Assembly: GCA_036496805.1 (NCBI GenBank)
Contig: DASXKN010000029.1
Location: 310,001-374,000 of the forward strand
Length of the DNA stretch: 64,000 nt
Source of the DNA: SZAS-103 sp036496805
GTDB taxonomy: Bacteria > Pseudomonadota > Gammaproteobacteria > Xanthomonadales > Xanthomonadaceae
Reading direction: 5' to 3'
Each line of letters opens with the position of its first letter. The stretch's first letter is position 1. The notes beneath the pieces are model-generated. The model did not search any database and was not told the DNA's origin. It saw only the letters and a list, made by a program, of their open reading frames with translations. The translations under genes and the position numbers were made by a program. Of the stretch, positions 35,059 through 43,800 are shown piece by piece.

Positions 35059-36918
35059 ATGCTCAAGCGCCTGCCCCTGTCGATCGCCCTGCCGCTGCTC
35101 GCCGTGGTCTTCGTCGTGCTGGTCTTCCTCAGCGGCCTGTTGCTGCGCGGGGCGCGGCTGGACCTGACCGCGAACCGGCTCTACACGCTGTCGCCAGGCA
35201 CCGAGCACGTCCTTGCGAAGAACCGCGAGCCGATCCACCTGCAGTTGTTCGTCTCCGACCAGGCGATGCGCAACCTGCCGGGCCTGCGTGCCTATGCAAA
35301 GCGCGTGCGCGAGCTGGTCGAGGAGATCGCCGCGAAGTCGCATGGCAGCATCACCCTCGAGACGGTCGATCCGCAGCCGTATTCCGACGCCGAGGACAAG
35401 GCCTCCGGCGCCGGCCTGCAGGCCGTTCCGGTCGGCGTCAATGGATCGTCGGTGTATTTCGGACTGGTCGGCAGCAACTCGCGCGGGACGCAGGCGATCG
35501 CTCCGTTCTTCGATCCGTCCAAGGAAGTGTTCCTCGAATACGACATCGTCCGGCTGATCGTCTCGCTGTCGAGCGAGCACAAGCCGGTCGTGGCGGTGCT
35601 GTCCTCACTGCAGAACGGACCGAGCTTCGATCCGTCCAGCGGCCAGGTCCATCCGGGATGGGCGATCGATTCCGAACTCGCCAAGACGTACGAGCTGCGC
35701 CGCCTGCAGCCCAATCCCGTTTCGATCGGCAACGATGTCGACCTGCTGATCCTGATCCATCCCAAGGATCTGTCCGACGACACCCAGTACGCGATCGACC
35801 AGTTCGTGCTGCGCGGCGGCCGCCTGCTGGTGTTCGTCGATCCGCTCGCCGAGACCGACCCGGGCGCGCAGAATCCGCCGCGTCCGGCTCCCGGCGGCGC
35901 GCTCACGCCGAGCGTGTCGTCCTCGCCCGAGCGCCTGTTCAAGGCCTGGGGCATCGTCTTCGATCCGCACCGGATCGTGCGCGACGCGCAGAACGCGCTG
36001 CAGATCCAGGACAATCCGCGCGTGCAGCCGGTCTCCAACCCGGTCGCGATCGGCCTGACGAAGGAGGCGCTGAACCAGGACGACATCGTCTCGGCGCAGC
36101 TCGATTCGCTCGACCTCTCCACCGCCGGCGCGCTCGAACTCGCGCCGCACGGGCCGATGGCGATGGAGCCGCTGGCGCTCAGTTCCACCGACGCCGACCT
36201 GATCGACACCGACCGCGCGCGCCTGCAGACCGATCCCAAGCAGCTCGCCGAAGGCTTCCACGCCAGCCACAAGGCCTACGTGCTCGCGGCGCGGCTGACC
36301 GGCAAGCCGGCCAGCGCCTTCCCCGAGCGCAACGACGCCAGGCACATCGCCAGCGCGAGCGCGCCGGTCAGCATCATCGTCGTCGCCGACACCGACGTGC
36401 TGACCGACCGCATGTGGGTGCATCCGCAGGACTTCTTCGGCCGCCGCCTGCTCAATCCGTTCGCGAAGAACGGCGATTTCGTCGTCAACGCCGTCGACAA
36501 TCTCGTGGGCACGCCGGACCTGATCGCGCTGCGCACGCGCCCGGGCTTCAAGCGTCCGTTCACCCGCGTCGAGAAATTGAAGGAACGCGCCGACCAGAGC
36601 CTGCGCGGCAAGCAGGACGAATTGCAGGCCCAGCTCAAGACGATGGAGGCAAGGCTGGCCGAACTGCAGCCGGCCAAGGCGGGCCAGGGCGCGCAGCCAC
36701 TCGATGCGCAGCAGAGCGCGCAGATCCAGCAGTTCATCCAGCAGCGCCAGCGCGTGCGCGGCGAGCTGCGCGGCGTGCAGCAACAGCTCAACGCCAGCAT
36801 CGACCAGCTCGGTACGCGGCTGAAGTTCATCGACATCCTCGGCGTGCCGCTGCTGCTGACCCTGGCCGCGCTCGCGGTCGCGTGGTGGCGTCGTCGCCCG
36901 CAGCGCGATGCGGCCTGA
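35059..36918 (+). CDS. ABC-type auxiliary protein (GldG-like)
   Basis: A 619-residue protein anchored by helices at both ends (about 8-30 and 595-612), with a large periplasmic part. It begins RLDLTANRLYTLSPGTEHVL, the signature of GldG/ABC auxiliary proteins. It has a GATase1-like segment around VDLLILIHPKDLSD and a coiled-coil stretch (LKERADQSLRGKQDELQAQLKTMEARLAELQ). It presumably works with the permease in export or membrane remodelling; the cargo is unknown. Confidence 0.9.
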   Translation: MLKRLPLSIALPLLAVVFVVLVFLSGLLLRGARLDLTANRLYTLSPGTEHVLAKNREPIHLQLFVSDQAMRNLPGLRAYAKRVRELVEEIAAKSHGSITLETVDPQPYSDAEDKASGAGLQAVPVGVNGSSVYFGLVGSNSRGTQAIAPFFDPSKEVFLEYDIVRLIVSLSSEHKPVVAVLSSLQNGPSFDPSSGQVHPGWAIDSELAKTYELRRLQPNPVSIGNDVDLLILIHPKDLSDDTQYAIDQFVLRGGRLLVFVDPLAETDPGAQNPPRPAPGGALTPSVSSSPERLFKAWGIVFDPHRIVRDAQNALQIQDNPRVQPVSNPVAIGLTKEALNQDDIVSAQLDSLDLSTAGALELAPHGPMAMEPLALSSTDADLIDTDRARLQTDPKQLAEGFHASHKAYVLAARLTGKPASAFPERNDARHIASASAPVSIIVVADTDVLTDRMWVHPQDFFGRRLLNPFAKNGDFVVNAVDNLVGTPDLIALRTRPGFKRPFTRVEKLKERADQSLRGKQDELQAQLKTMEARLAELQPAKAGQGAQPLDAQQSAQIQQFIQQRQRVRGELRGVQQQLNASIDQLGTRLKFIDILGVPLLLTLAALAVAWWRRRPQRDAA

Positions 36919-37294
36919 TCCGGCGACGACCGGGAACCCCTTGAGGCGGTCGATCCGCGCGCTCGCCGCGCTGGGCGCATTCGCCTGCGCCGTCGCGGTC
37001 GGGCTGGGCGCCTATGCGATGCACGCCGCGGTATCGCCGCACGACCACGAGCGCGTGGCCATTGCCGCGATCTTCCTGTTCGGGCACGGTCTGGCGCTCG
37101 CGGCGCTGGCACCGCGAGCGGGCACGCGTGTGCAATGCATCGGCCTGTACGTGCTGCTGGCCGGAACGATCCTGTTCTCGGGTAGTCTTGTCTGCGCGGC
37201 CGTGTTCGGCATCGAGCCGCGGCTGGCGCCGGCAGGTGGCACGGCGTCGATCCTCGGCTGGCTGCTGGTCGCCGCGGGATTCGTGCCCGGCTAG
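36908..37294 (+). CDS. DUF423 family small membrane protein
   Basis: A 128-residue inner-membrane protein with four predicted helices. GAFACAVAVGLGAYAMHA and LYVLLAGTILFSGSLVCAAVFG are typical of DUF423 (YgdD-like); its function is not known. It overlaps the end of the GldG-like gene by 11 bases. Confidence 0.85.
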   Translation: MRPDPATTGNPLRRSIRALAALGAFACAVAVGLGAYAMHAAVSPHDHERVAIAAIFLFGHGLALAALAPRAGTRVQCIGLYVLLAGTILFSGSLVCAAVFGIEPRLAPAGGTASILGWLLVAAGFVPG

Positions 37295-37340
37295 CGCGGC
37301 GGAATCCTTTCGGAAAAAATCGGGGACGAAGGAGCGGGCG

Positions 37341-38090
37341 ATGGCGCTTGTGGGCCGTGGATTCGACGTCGATGCCGCGCACGCGCACCTGCGCAAGCGC
37401 GATCGCGCGCTCGCGAAGTGGATGCGCAAGGTCGACGCGGTCGAGGTCGATGGCCGCTGGAAGAAGCGCTTCGACGTCACCGATGCGCTCGCTCGCGCGA
37501 TCCTGTTCCAGCAACTCTCGGGCAAGGCCGCCTCGACGATCGTGGGACGCGTCGAGGTCGCGACCGCCTCGAAACTGCTGCACGCCGATTGCTTCGGGCG
37601 CGTGGACGATCCAACCCTGCGCGGCTGCGGCGTGTCCGGCAACAAGCTGCTCGCCCTGCGCGACCTGTCGGCGCGCGCGACGCGCGGCGAGATTCCGGAC
37701 ACCGCGCGGATGGCGCGGATGTGCGACGAGGAGATCATCGCCGCGCTCAGCGCGGTGCGCGGCATCGGCGCATGGACCGTCCAGATGATGCTGATGTTCC
37801 GCCTCGGCCGGCCCGACGTGCTGCCGGTGGACGACCTGGGCATCCGCAAGGGCGCCCAGATCGTCGATGGCCTCGACGCGATGCCGACGCCGAAGGAACT
37901 GATCGCGCGCGGCGAAGCCTGGGGACCCTACCGCACGCTCGCGGGCATGTACCTGTGGCGGATCGCCGATGCGGCCAAGCCGCCGCCAGTCGCGAAAGCC
38001 GCACCGGCGAAGGGGAAGGCGAAGGCCACGTCGAAAGCCACGTCGAAAGCCACGTCGAAAGCGAAGCCCACGCCACGCTCGCAGGGTTGA
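37341..38090 (+). CDS. DNA-3-methyladenine glycosylase II (AlkA-type) with Lys-rich tail
   Basis: A 249-residue HhH-GPD DNA glycosylase removing alkylated purines. The hairpin-helix motif is LSAVRGIGAWTVQMML, and the catalytic Asp is in LPVDDLGIRKG. It lacks the extra N-terminal domain of E. coli AlkA, as in the shorter bacterial forms. The last 35 residues are a basic, disordered tail (KGKAKATSKATSKATSKAK) built from a 12-base tandem repeat; it could add nonspecific DNA binding. A GGAGCGGGCG site precedes the ATG. Confidence 0.9.
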   Translation: MALVGRGFDVDAAHAHLRKRDRALAKWMRKVDAVEVDGRWKKRFDVTDALARAILFQQLSGKAASTIVGRVEVATASKLLHADCFGRVDDPTLRGCGVSGNKLLALRDLSARATRGEIPDTARMARMCDEEIIAALSAVRGIGAWTVQMMLMFRLGRPDVLPVDDLGIRKGAQIVDGLDAMPTPKELIARGEAWGPYRTLAGMYLWRIADAAKPPPVAKAAPAKGKAKATSKATSKATSKAKPTPRSQG

Positions 38091-38205
38091 TCGCAAGACG
38101 ACCTCGTCGCCGTTAGGGCCGTCCTGTTTTCCCCTTCGCCAGCTATCGCCGCGTGCCGACATCGATTCGCCGGTTCGCATTGCCGGCACCACCCGGGCAC
38201 GCCGA

Positions 38206-38661
38206 TTATTTCGGAGTCGGTGTCTGCTGGAAGGCCGCGTTGAACCAGTGTCCATCGCGTCTCACGAAGACCGAGCTGACCCAGGCGGGGCTGGGCACCT
38301 GGAACTTGCCGCAGAGCGTGTCCTGCATCGCGTGGTAGGTGAGCAGGGCCGTGTCGGGTCCGAGTCGCGCGAACGCGAAATGGTCGACCGCATAGCTCTT
38401 GACGGTGCAACCGCCGCCGGCGACGCCCGCGACAATGGTCTTCTTGTCCGACACGCCGCCCGCGCCGACATCGACATGGTCGTCCGAGAGGAAGCCATCG
38501 AAGAACTTGCCGTCGTGGTCCTTCCAGGCTTCCCACGATTGCCGTTCGAGCGCCACCAGTTCGTCCTTCAGCGGGTCGCCCCCGGCAGCCGTGTCGGCCG
38601 CGAACGAGGGCGCGCAGGAAAAACAGGCAAGAGCGAGGGCAATCGTCAGGCTCGTCTTCAT
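38206..38661 (-). CDS. Secreted SnoaL-like/DUF4440 protein
   Basis: A 151-residue protein with a signal peptide (MKTSLTIALALACFSCAPSFAA). An NTF2-like domain follows: ELVALERQSWEAWKDHDGKFFDGFLSDDHV at the start and HWFNAAFQQTPTPK at the end. Proteins of this fold bind small molecules or act as lyases or isomerases; nothing more can be said. The ATG at 38661 starts the signal peptide. Confidence 0.75.
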   Translation of the reverse strand: MKTSLTIALALACFSCAPSFAADTAAGGDPLKDELVALERQSWEAWKDHDGKFFDGFLSDDHVDVGAGGVSDKKTIVAGVAGGGCTVKSYAVDHFAFARLGPDTALLTYHAMQDTLCGKFQVPSPAWVSSVFVRRDGHWFNAAFQQTPTPK

Positions 38662-38726
38662 GGTGATCCTCGTGGTCGCGATGAGATGCATGCAGCGTCG
38701 GGTCGAAGCGCGACGATGCGGTCGTT

Positions 38727-39503
38727 TCATCCTGCGCGGAACGCCCAATGCCAGGGCTCGTAGACGATGCCGTGCGGGTTGTCGCGCGGATAACTCATCG
38801 CGTAGCCGAAATCGCCTGCGCGCCGCGTCAGCCACGCGAACGCGGGCGTGAGTTCGAAGCTTTCCTCGGCCGGCGGCTCGCCTGGCGTGCCGATGTCGAG
38901 GGCGCGGCCCGAATGGTGCTCGCTGTAGCCGGGCGCGGCGTTGACGGTGAGGATCTGCTCGACGGTCAGGCCGCGGCGCAGCTTGCGTTCGAAGATGCCG
39001 AGCTGGTAGGCGTGGCCGCGGTAGCCGGAAATCGCGTCGAGCGCGATGCCGTCCGCGCGCGCCGCCTCGCGCATGCGTGTCCACGCGCGCGCAGCGGGCG
39101 CGAGCAGCCAGAGTGGGCGCCGGTAACGGTCGCGTCCGGCAAACAAAAGTCCGGTTGGCTCGGGCACCGGTTCCAGCCCGTGCGCGGCGCCGTAGTCGTC
39201 GGGAATGCCGAGGTCGGCGTAGGGCGGGGCGTGCTCGTCGAGCGCGACGGCGACGCCGGTTCCGTGCGCGATCGCATCAAGTGCGTCGCCGATGCCGGTG
39301 TCCGCATGCAGGGTCGAGCCGTCCAGCGAATGCACGAAGCCGCCGGCTACTGCCGCGAGGAAGCGTCCGTCGGACTTGCGCCGCAGCAGCCAGTCCGATT
39401 GCGCGAGCCGGCGCGCGGTGGCGTTCGAGCGTGCCCGCGCCAGCCACGCGGGCAGTGCTTCGACGAGCCGGGTGTTCAGCAGCCGCTGTTCGCGTGATTG
39501 CAT
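38727..39503 (-). CDS. M15-family D-alanyl-D-alanine carboxypeptidase (VanY-like)
   Basis: A 258-residue LAS-type zinc peptidase. The zinc ligands are H and D in SEHHSGRALDIGTP and H in EPWHWAFR. ISGYRGHAYQLGIFERKL is the usual substrate-side motif. It would trim D-Ala from peptidoglycan stem peptides. No signal peptide is evident; it starts MQSREQRLLNTRL, so either export differs or a start further upstream is used. About 200 N-terminal residues precede and surround a domain normally found in exported proteins. Confidence 0.85.
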   Translation of the reverse strand: MQSREQRLLNTRLVEALPAWLARARSNATARRLAQSDWLLRRKSDGRFLAAVAGGFVHSLDGSTLHADTGIGDALDAIAHGTGVAVALDEHAPPYADLGIPDDYGAAHGLEPVPEPTGLLFAGRDRYRRPLWLLAPAARAWTRMREAARADGIALDAISGYRGHAYQLGIFERKLRRGLTVEQILTVNAAPGYSEHHSGRALDIGTPGEPPAEESFELTPAFAWLTRRAGDFGYAMSYPRDNPHGIVYEPWHWAFRAG

Positions 39504-39632
39504 CGGTGCAGCTTAGCCGCGCGCGCAGCGGCCGTCACGGCGTCAGGCAGGGCGGAGAGGAGGGAGCGGGTTCCCGGGACCGCCATGTCCGCTGGCAGGA
39601 TTAAGCGCATTGTCCGGCGCGACCCGGGCACG

Positions 39633-39839
39633 TCAGGAACCGCGCCGGGTCGTGGATGGAGGCCGCTCGGCGGGTACATCGTCTTCGGGTTTCTTAAGGC
39701 GTCCGTTTCTCCGCAGCGCATCGCGCAGCACGTACTCGATCTGCGCGTTGAGCGAACGCAGCTCGTCGTCCGACCAGCGCTGCATGGCCTGCAGCACGTC
39801 GGCGCCGATCCGCAGCGGATAGGCTTTTTTCTCGCTCAC
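39633..39839 (-). CDS. Arc-type ribbon-helix-helix DNA-binding protein
   Basis: A 68-residue protein starting at GTG (39839). It reads SEKKAYPLRIGADVLQAMQRW, then SLNAQIEYVLRDALRR, the beta-strand plus two-helix pattern of Arc/MetJ repressors. The SLNAQIEYxLRxALR helix is characteristic of Arc-like proteins. It is the last gene after the SPFH protein and a micropeptide. No toxin gene is adjacent, so a regulator of its own operon is more likely than an antitoxin. Confidence 0.75.
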   Translation of the reverse strand: MSEKKAYPLRIGADVLQAMQRWSDDELRSLNAQIEYVLRDALRRNGRLKKPEDDVPAERPPSTTRRGS

Positions 39840-39843
39840 GGGC

Positions 39844-39918
39844 TCAGCGACGCATCCGTCGCGCCTGCGAGGCGCTGGCAACGGCTGCGATGGCGATGAT
39901 GATGAATACGGCGGTCAT
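39844..39918 (-). CDS. Micropeptide with one transmembrane helix (24 residues)
   Basis: MTAVFIIIAIAAVASASQARRMRR: a hydrophobic helix of about 17 residues followed by a positively charged tail, the layout of a small inner-membrane protein. A near-perfect AAGGAGC lies eight bases before the ATG, so translation is likely. It sits 112 bases after the SPFH gene and four bases before the ribbon-helix-helix gene, on the same strand. It could be a partner of the SPFH protein; its function is unknown. Confidence 0.6.
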   Translation of the reverse strand: MTAVFIIIAIAAVASASQARRMRR

Positions 39919-40030
39919 GGTCTTGCTCCTTTTCAAGGTCGGCACATGGATGTGCGGTCGCCACGTCCGGAGGCTCGAGGTCGCCCGGACTCCAGCGCAC
40001 ATCAGGGTTGAGGTGCGCTGGATGCGCACA

Positions 40031-40897
40031 TCAATAAATCGTCCCGGCATTGACGATCGGCTGCGCCGGGCGTTCCGAGCAGAGCACCACGAGCATGTTG
40101 CTCACCATGGACGCGCGCCGCTCGTCGTCGAGTTCGGCCAGGCCTTTCTCCTTGAGCTGGTTGAGCGCCATCTCGACCATCGTGACCGCGCCGAACACGA
40201 TCCGCGTGCGCGCCGCGACCACCGCATCGGCCTGCTGGCGCTGCAGCATCGCCTGGGCGATCTCCGGCGCGTAGGCGAGATGGCTGATGCGCGCCTCGAT
40301 CATGGAAACACCGGCCTGGCTCAGGCGCTCCTTGAGCTGTTCCATGAGGTGTTGCGAGATCTCGATCGGATGGCTGCGCAGCGAGACGGTCTTCGGATCG
40401 TCGTGGTTGTCGTACGGGTAGCTGGTCGCCATCTGCCGCAGCGCCGATTCGGACTGGATGTGCACGTAGCTCTCGTAGTCGTCCACGTTGTAGACCGCCT
40501 CGGCGGAGTCGACGACCTGCCACACGATCACCGCGCCGATCTCGATCGGGCTGCCCTGCAATTCGTTGACCTTCAGCTTGCTGGTCTCGAAGTTGCGGAT
40601 GCGCAGGCTGATCTTCTTCACCGCGTAGAACGGGTTGGTGAAGCGCAGGCCCTGTTCGCGTACCGAGCCGACGTACTTGCCGAACAGGCTGAGCACCACG
40701 GCCTGGTTCGGCTCGACGTTGAAGAAGCCGCCGAGGCAGACCATCAGCAGCATGCCGGCGAGGACTGCGCCTCCGCCAGTCAGGGTTTCGTTGGCCGCGG
40801 CGGCGCTGAGACCGATCCAGATGTCGCCGGCGAGCAGCGCGAACAGGACGATCAGGGTGCGGATGCCGGACGTGGTGGTGGTCTCGCGCTCGTTCAT
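40031..40897 (-). CDS. SPFH/Band-7 domain membrane protein
   Basis: A 288-residue protein of the stomatin/prohibitin/flotillin superfamily. Two hydrophobic segments at about 13-30 and 42-60 anchor it. The SPFH domain begins FFNVEPNQAVVLSLFGKYVG and continues through EIGAVIVWQVVDSAEAVYNVDD. A C-terminal helical region follows (APEIAQAMLQRQQADAVVAARTRIV). Such proteins organise membrane microdomains and often regulate proteases. It is first in a group with a micropeptide and an Arc-like regulator and has a repeat-rich promoter upstream. Confidence 0.88.
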   Translation of the reverse strand: MNERETTTTSGIRTLIVLFALLAGDIWIGLSAAAANETLTGGGAVLAGMLLMVCLGGFFNVEPNQAVVLSLFGKYVGSVREQGLRFTNPFYAVKKISLRIRNFETSKLKVNELQGSPIEIGAVIVWQVVDSAEAVYNVDDYESYVHIQSESALRQMATSYPYDNHDDPKTVSLRSHPIEISQHLMEQLKERLSQAGVSMIEARISHLAYAPEIAQAMLQRQQADAVVAARTRIVFGAVTMVEMALNQLKEKGLAELDDERRASMVSNMLVVLCSERPAQPIVNAGTIY

Positions 40898-40968
40898 GGT
40901 GCTTCTCCGTGGTGCGATACAGCCCGCGCGGGAACCGGCGGGGCACAGCGGATCGCTGCGCGAGGAAC

Positions 40969-40996
40969 AAGATATCAAAAAGATATCATTTTGCAA
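40969..40996 (-). promoter_or_regulatory. Promoter with tandem GATATC operator for the SPFH operon
   Basis: On the minus strand TTGCAA (40996-40991), a 16-base spacer and TATCTT (40974-40969) form a promoter about 70 bases before the SPFH gene. Two GATATC hexamers (40982-40987 and 40971-40976) are exactly 11 bases apart, one helical turn, and overlap the spacer and -10. The stretch is strikingly AT-rich for this genome. It suits a dimer-of-dimers repressor, possibly the ribbon-helix-helix protein of the same operon. Confidence 0.55.
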
Positions 40997-41041
40997 GTGG
41001 GGGTGCGGCAATGAAGTTGCATCCCAATCGCGGCGGCCCAC

Positions 41042-41935
41042 TCACGGGCTTGCCGGGACATCGACCTCGACGATCGGGGCCGGCAAGTGTTCGCCGCTGA
41101 CGTAGAACGCGCGCCCGTCGAGCCGGAACGTCAGTGCCTCGGCCTGCGGCAGCCAGCCGAACGGCAGCCACTGCGGCGAATGCGACACCGCCTGCGCCCA
41201 GCTCTCGCCCGCGCTTCGCCGGTAGAGATAGGCGCGGCGATAGGTCAGCACCGCGATGCTGCCGCGATCGGGCGCGATGTCCGCGGCCGTGACCTGCGAG
41301 AGGTATTGCCTGAACTGCGGCAGCGTCCAGGTCTCGTCCAGCCGCGGCGACGGTATGCCCACCAGCGGGCCGAGCCGTTTCGCCGTCAGCACGCCGCGCG
41401 CGGTCGGATGCAACGGCAGCCGGTACAGCACGGCAGGCACGGTGCGCTTGCTGATCAGCAGGATGCTGCCGGTCGCCACGTCCACCGTGACCGCCTCGCA
41501 GTCGCGCGGTCCGCCGGGCCAGCGGAAGCGGATGCTCCACGCCGGCGACGCGTGCGCATCGGCGATCGTCGCCGGCTCCTCGATCGCGTACAGCACCACG
41601 GTGTCGCGCACGGCGCGGTTGTCTCCCGCGTCGGCGAGCAGCAGGTAGTGACGGCCGTGCTCGTCGAACGAGGCGAAGTCCTCCCAGTCGACGTTCGGCG
41701 CGCCGTCGACGTGCAGGGTCATCAGCAGCTTGCCGTCCGGTTTCACGAGATAGACGTCGGGCGGGTTGTCGCTGTCGTTCTCCACCCACAGCAGGCCGGG
41801 ATGGGCGTGCGAAGCCGCCAGGCCGCTGACCTCGGGCAACCTCGGGTCGTTCATCGTCCCGACCGTCCTCTGGCCGGCGAGGACGGCGGACATCGGCAGC
41901 GCGCACAGCACCACGACGATCAGTCGATGCAGCAT
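41042..41935 (-). CDS. Secreted beta-propeller-like hypothetical protein
   Basis: A 297-residue protein with a signal peptide (MLHRLIVVVLCALPMSAVLA). The mature part begins NDPRLPEVSGLAASHAHPGLLWVENDS, followed by repeated blade-like segments (VYLVKPDGKLLMTL, VDWEDFASFDEHGRHYLLLADAGDN, AEALTFRLDGRAFYVSGE). This layout resembles esterase-like/phytase or SdiA-regulated-like propellers, but no active site is recognised. It is divergent from purT. Confidence 0.65.
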   Translation of the reverse strand: MLHRLIVVVLCALPMSAVLAGQRTVGTMNDPRLPEVSGLAASHAHPGLLWVENDSDNPPDVYLVKPDGKLLMTLHVDGAPNVDWEDFASFDEHGRHYLLLADAGDNRAVRDTVVLYAIEEPATIADAHASPAWSIRFRWPGGPRDCEAVTVDVATGSILLISKRTVPAVLYRLPLHPTARGVLTAKRLGPLVGIPSPRLDETWTLPQFRQYLSQVTAADIAPDRGSIAVLTYRRAYLYRRSAGESWAQAVSHSPQWLPFGWLPQAEALTFRLDGRAFYVSGEHLPAPIVEVDVPASP

Positions 41936-42053
41936 GTTCGATCCTGTTCCCTGGTTCGCGCACGATGCCATGCCGGAGGTTACCGGCGAATGGGGCGGCG
42001 ATGGCGACGCCGGGACCGGTAGAATGCCGCTTTCCCCACCGCCATCGCCTTCC

Positions 42054-43289
42054 ATGACCGTGATCGACAGTGCAGCCGCCGCCTCCCTTTCCAGCGCCGT
42101 CACCATCGGCACGCCACTGGCGAAGGGCGCGTTGCGCGTGCTCCTGCTGGGTTCGGGCGAGCTCGGCAAGGAAGTGGCGATCGAGCTGCAGCGCTTCGGC
42201 GTGGAGGTGATCGCCGCCGACCGCTACGAGCACGCGCCCGCGATGCAGGTCGCGCACCGCTCGCACACCCTCAACATGCTCGATCCGGCGGCACTGCGCG
42301 AGCTGATCGCGCGTGAGCAGCCGCACCTGGTGGTGCCGGAGATCGAGGCGATCCATACCCCCACCCTGGTCGAACTCGAGCGCCTGCACGGCCAGCACGT
42401 GATCCCGACCGCGCGCGCGGCGCGGCTGACGATGGACCGCGAAGGCATCCGCCGGCTCGCGGCCGAAACCCTCGGCCTGCCCACATCGCCCTACCGCTTC
42501 GTCGACACCGTCGAGGAATACCGCGCTGCGGTCGAGGCCATCGGCATGCCCTGTGTGGTCAAGCCCGTCATGTCCAGCTCCGGCAAGGGCCAGAGCACGG
42601 TGCGTTCGACCACCGATGTCGACAAGGCCTGGGCGTACGCGCAGAGCGGCGGCCGCGCGGGGCAGGGGCGCGCGATCGTCGAGGGTTTCATCGACTTCGA
42701 CTACGAGATCACCCTGCTCACCGTGCGCCATCGCGATGGCACCAGCTTCTGCGATCCGATCGGCCACCTGCAGCTCGATGGCGACTATCGCGAGAGCTGG
42801 CAGCCGCAGCCCATGAGTCCCGCAGCGCTGGAGCGCGCGAAGGCGATCGCGTCGGCGGTGACCGACAACCTCGGCGGGTACGGCCTGTTCGGCGTCGAGC
42901 TGTTCGTGAAAGGCGACGAGGTGTGGTTCTCGGAGGTCTCGCCGCGGCCGCACGACACCGGCCTGGTCACGCTGATGTCGCAGGATCTTTCCGAGTTCGC
43001 GCTGCACGCGCGCGCGATCCTCGGCCTGCCGATCCCGAACATCGAGCAGCGCGGGCCTTCGGCTTCATGCGCGGTGCTCGCGCACGGCAACGGCGTGCCG
43101 CGGTTCGGCAACGTCGATGCGGCGCTGGCTCAGCCCGACACCGCGCTGCGCCTGTTCGGCAAGCCGCGGGTCGAGGGCCATCGCCGCGTCGCGGTCATGC
43201 TCGCGCGCGGCGAGTCGATCGATCACGCACGCGCGAAGGCGCGCGATGCGGCGGCCGCGTTGCGCGTCGAACTCGTAACCGAGTCCTGA
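42054..43289 (+). CDS. purT: Formate-dependent phosphoribosylglycinamide formyltransferase 2
   Basis: A 411-residue ATP-grasp enzyme that formylates GAR using formate and ATP in purine synthesis. GSGELGKEVAIELQRFG is the N-terminal PurT motif. ATP-grasp segments are VVKPVMSSSGKGQS and VELFVKGDEVWFSEVSPRPHDTG. The ATG at 42054 (MTVIDSAAA) is preferred; longer in-frame starts run through the divergent upstream gene. A PurN homologue is not in the window. Confidence 0.96.
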   Translation: MTVIDSAAAASLSSAVTIGTPLAKGALRVLLLGSGELGKEVAIELQRFGVEVIAADRYEHAPAMQVAHRSHTLNMLDPAALRELIAREQPHLVVPEIEAIHTPTLVELERLHGQHVIPTARAARLTMDREGIRRLAAETLGLPTSPYRFVDTVEEYRAAVEAIGMPCVVKPVMSSSGKGQSTVRSTTDVDKAWAYAQSGGRAGQGRAIVEGFIDFDYEITLLTVRHRDGTSFCDPIGHLQLDGDYRESWQPQPMSPAALERAKAIASAVTDNLGGYGLFGVELFVKGDEVWFSEVSPRPHDTGLVTLMSQDLSEFALHARAILGLPIPNIEQRGPSASCAVLAHGNGVPRFGNVDAALAQPDTALRLFGKPRVEGHRRVAVMLARGESIDHARAKARDAAAALRVELVTES

Positions 43290-43303
43290 GGAGAACCATC
43301 GCC

Positions 43304-43714
43304 ATGACCGACGTGACCCTGTACGCGGTGTTCATCCATCCCGGCGCACTCGAGGCGCTCGGCGAGGCGATCAAGCCCTACCTGAGCGACGGCCCGCACG
43401 GCAGGCACATCGTCTGTCGCGAGATCGACAGCGGCGGCGCGTTTTTCGAGATGACGATCGAGGGCACGACGTCCGACGGGCGCAAGGTCGAACTCGAGTT
43501 GATGGTTCCCTCGAACATGGTGCAGATGGTGATGTCCACCCACAGCGACGGCGCGTTCGGTTTCCATCACGACCGCGATCCGCTGGACGCCAAGCCATCA
43601 AAGCGCAAGTCCGCGTCCGCGAAAGTTACCGGTCGCGATCCGGCCGCGGCGCCGGCGGCAGCCACGCCCGCGCCCATCGCGGCGAGCGATTCCAAGCCGC
43701 CGATCGAGGGTTGA
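43304..43714 (+). CDS. Conserved hypothetical protein downstream of purT
   Basis: A 136-residue protein that I do not recognise. Residues 1-95 look folded (TLYAVFIHPGALEALGEAIKPYL, CREIDSGGAFFEMTIEG, ELELMVPSNMVQMVMS). The last 40 are a Lys/Ala/Pro-rich disordered tail. GAGGAGAACC precedes the ATG. It is 14 bases after purT and is probably co-transcribed with it. Confidence 0.6.
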   Translation: MTDVTLYAVFIHPGALEALGEAIKPYLSDGPHGRHIVCREIDSGGAFFEMTIEGTTSDGRKVELELMVPSNMVQMVMSTHSDGAFGFHHDRDPLDAKPSKRKSASAKVTGRDPAAAPAAATPAPIAASDSKPPIEG

Positions 43715-43800
43715 TTCGTCGATCCGGGCCGAGGCCGTTGCGCGGCCTGCGAGCGGGTCGGTGACGGGCGACGAAATCCGCGAGCGCTGGTCTCGAGGCC

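Noticed and set aside
39633..39839. Arc-like protein as an antitoxin
   Set aside because: There is no adjacent toxin-sized gene; the neighbours are an SPFH protein and a micropeptide.
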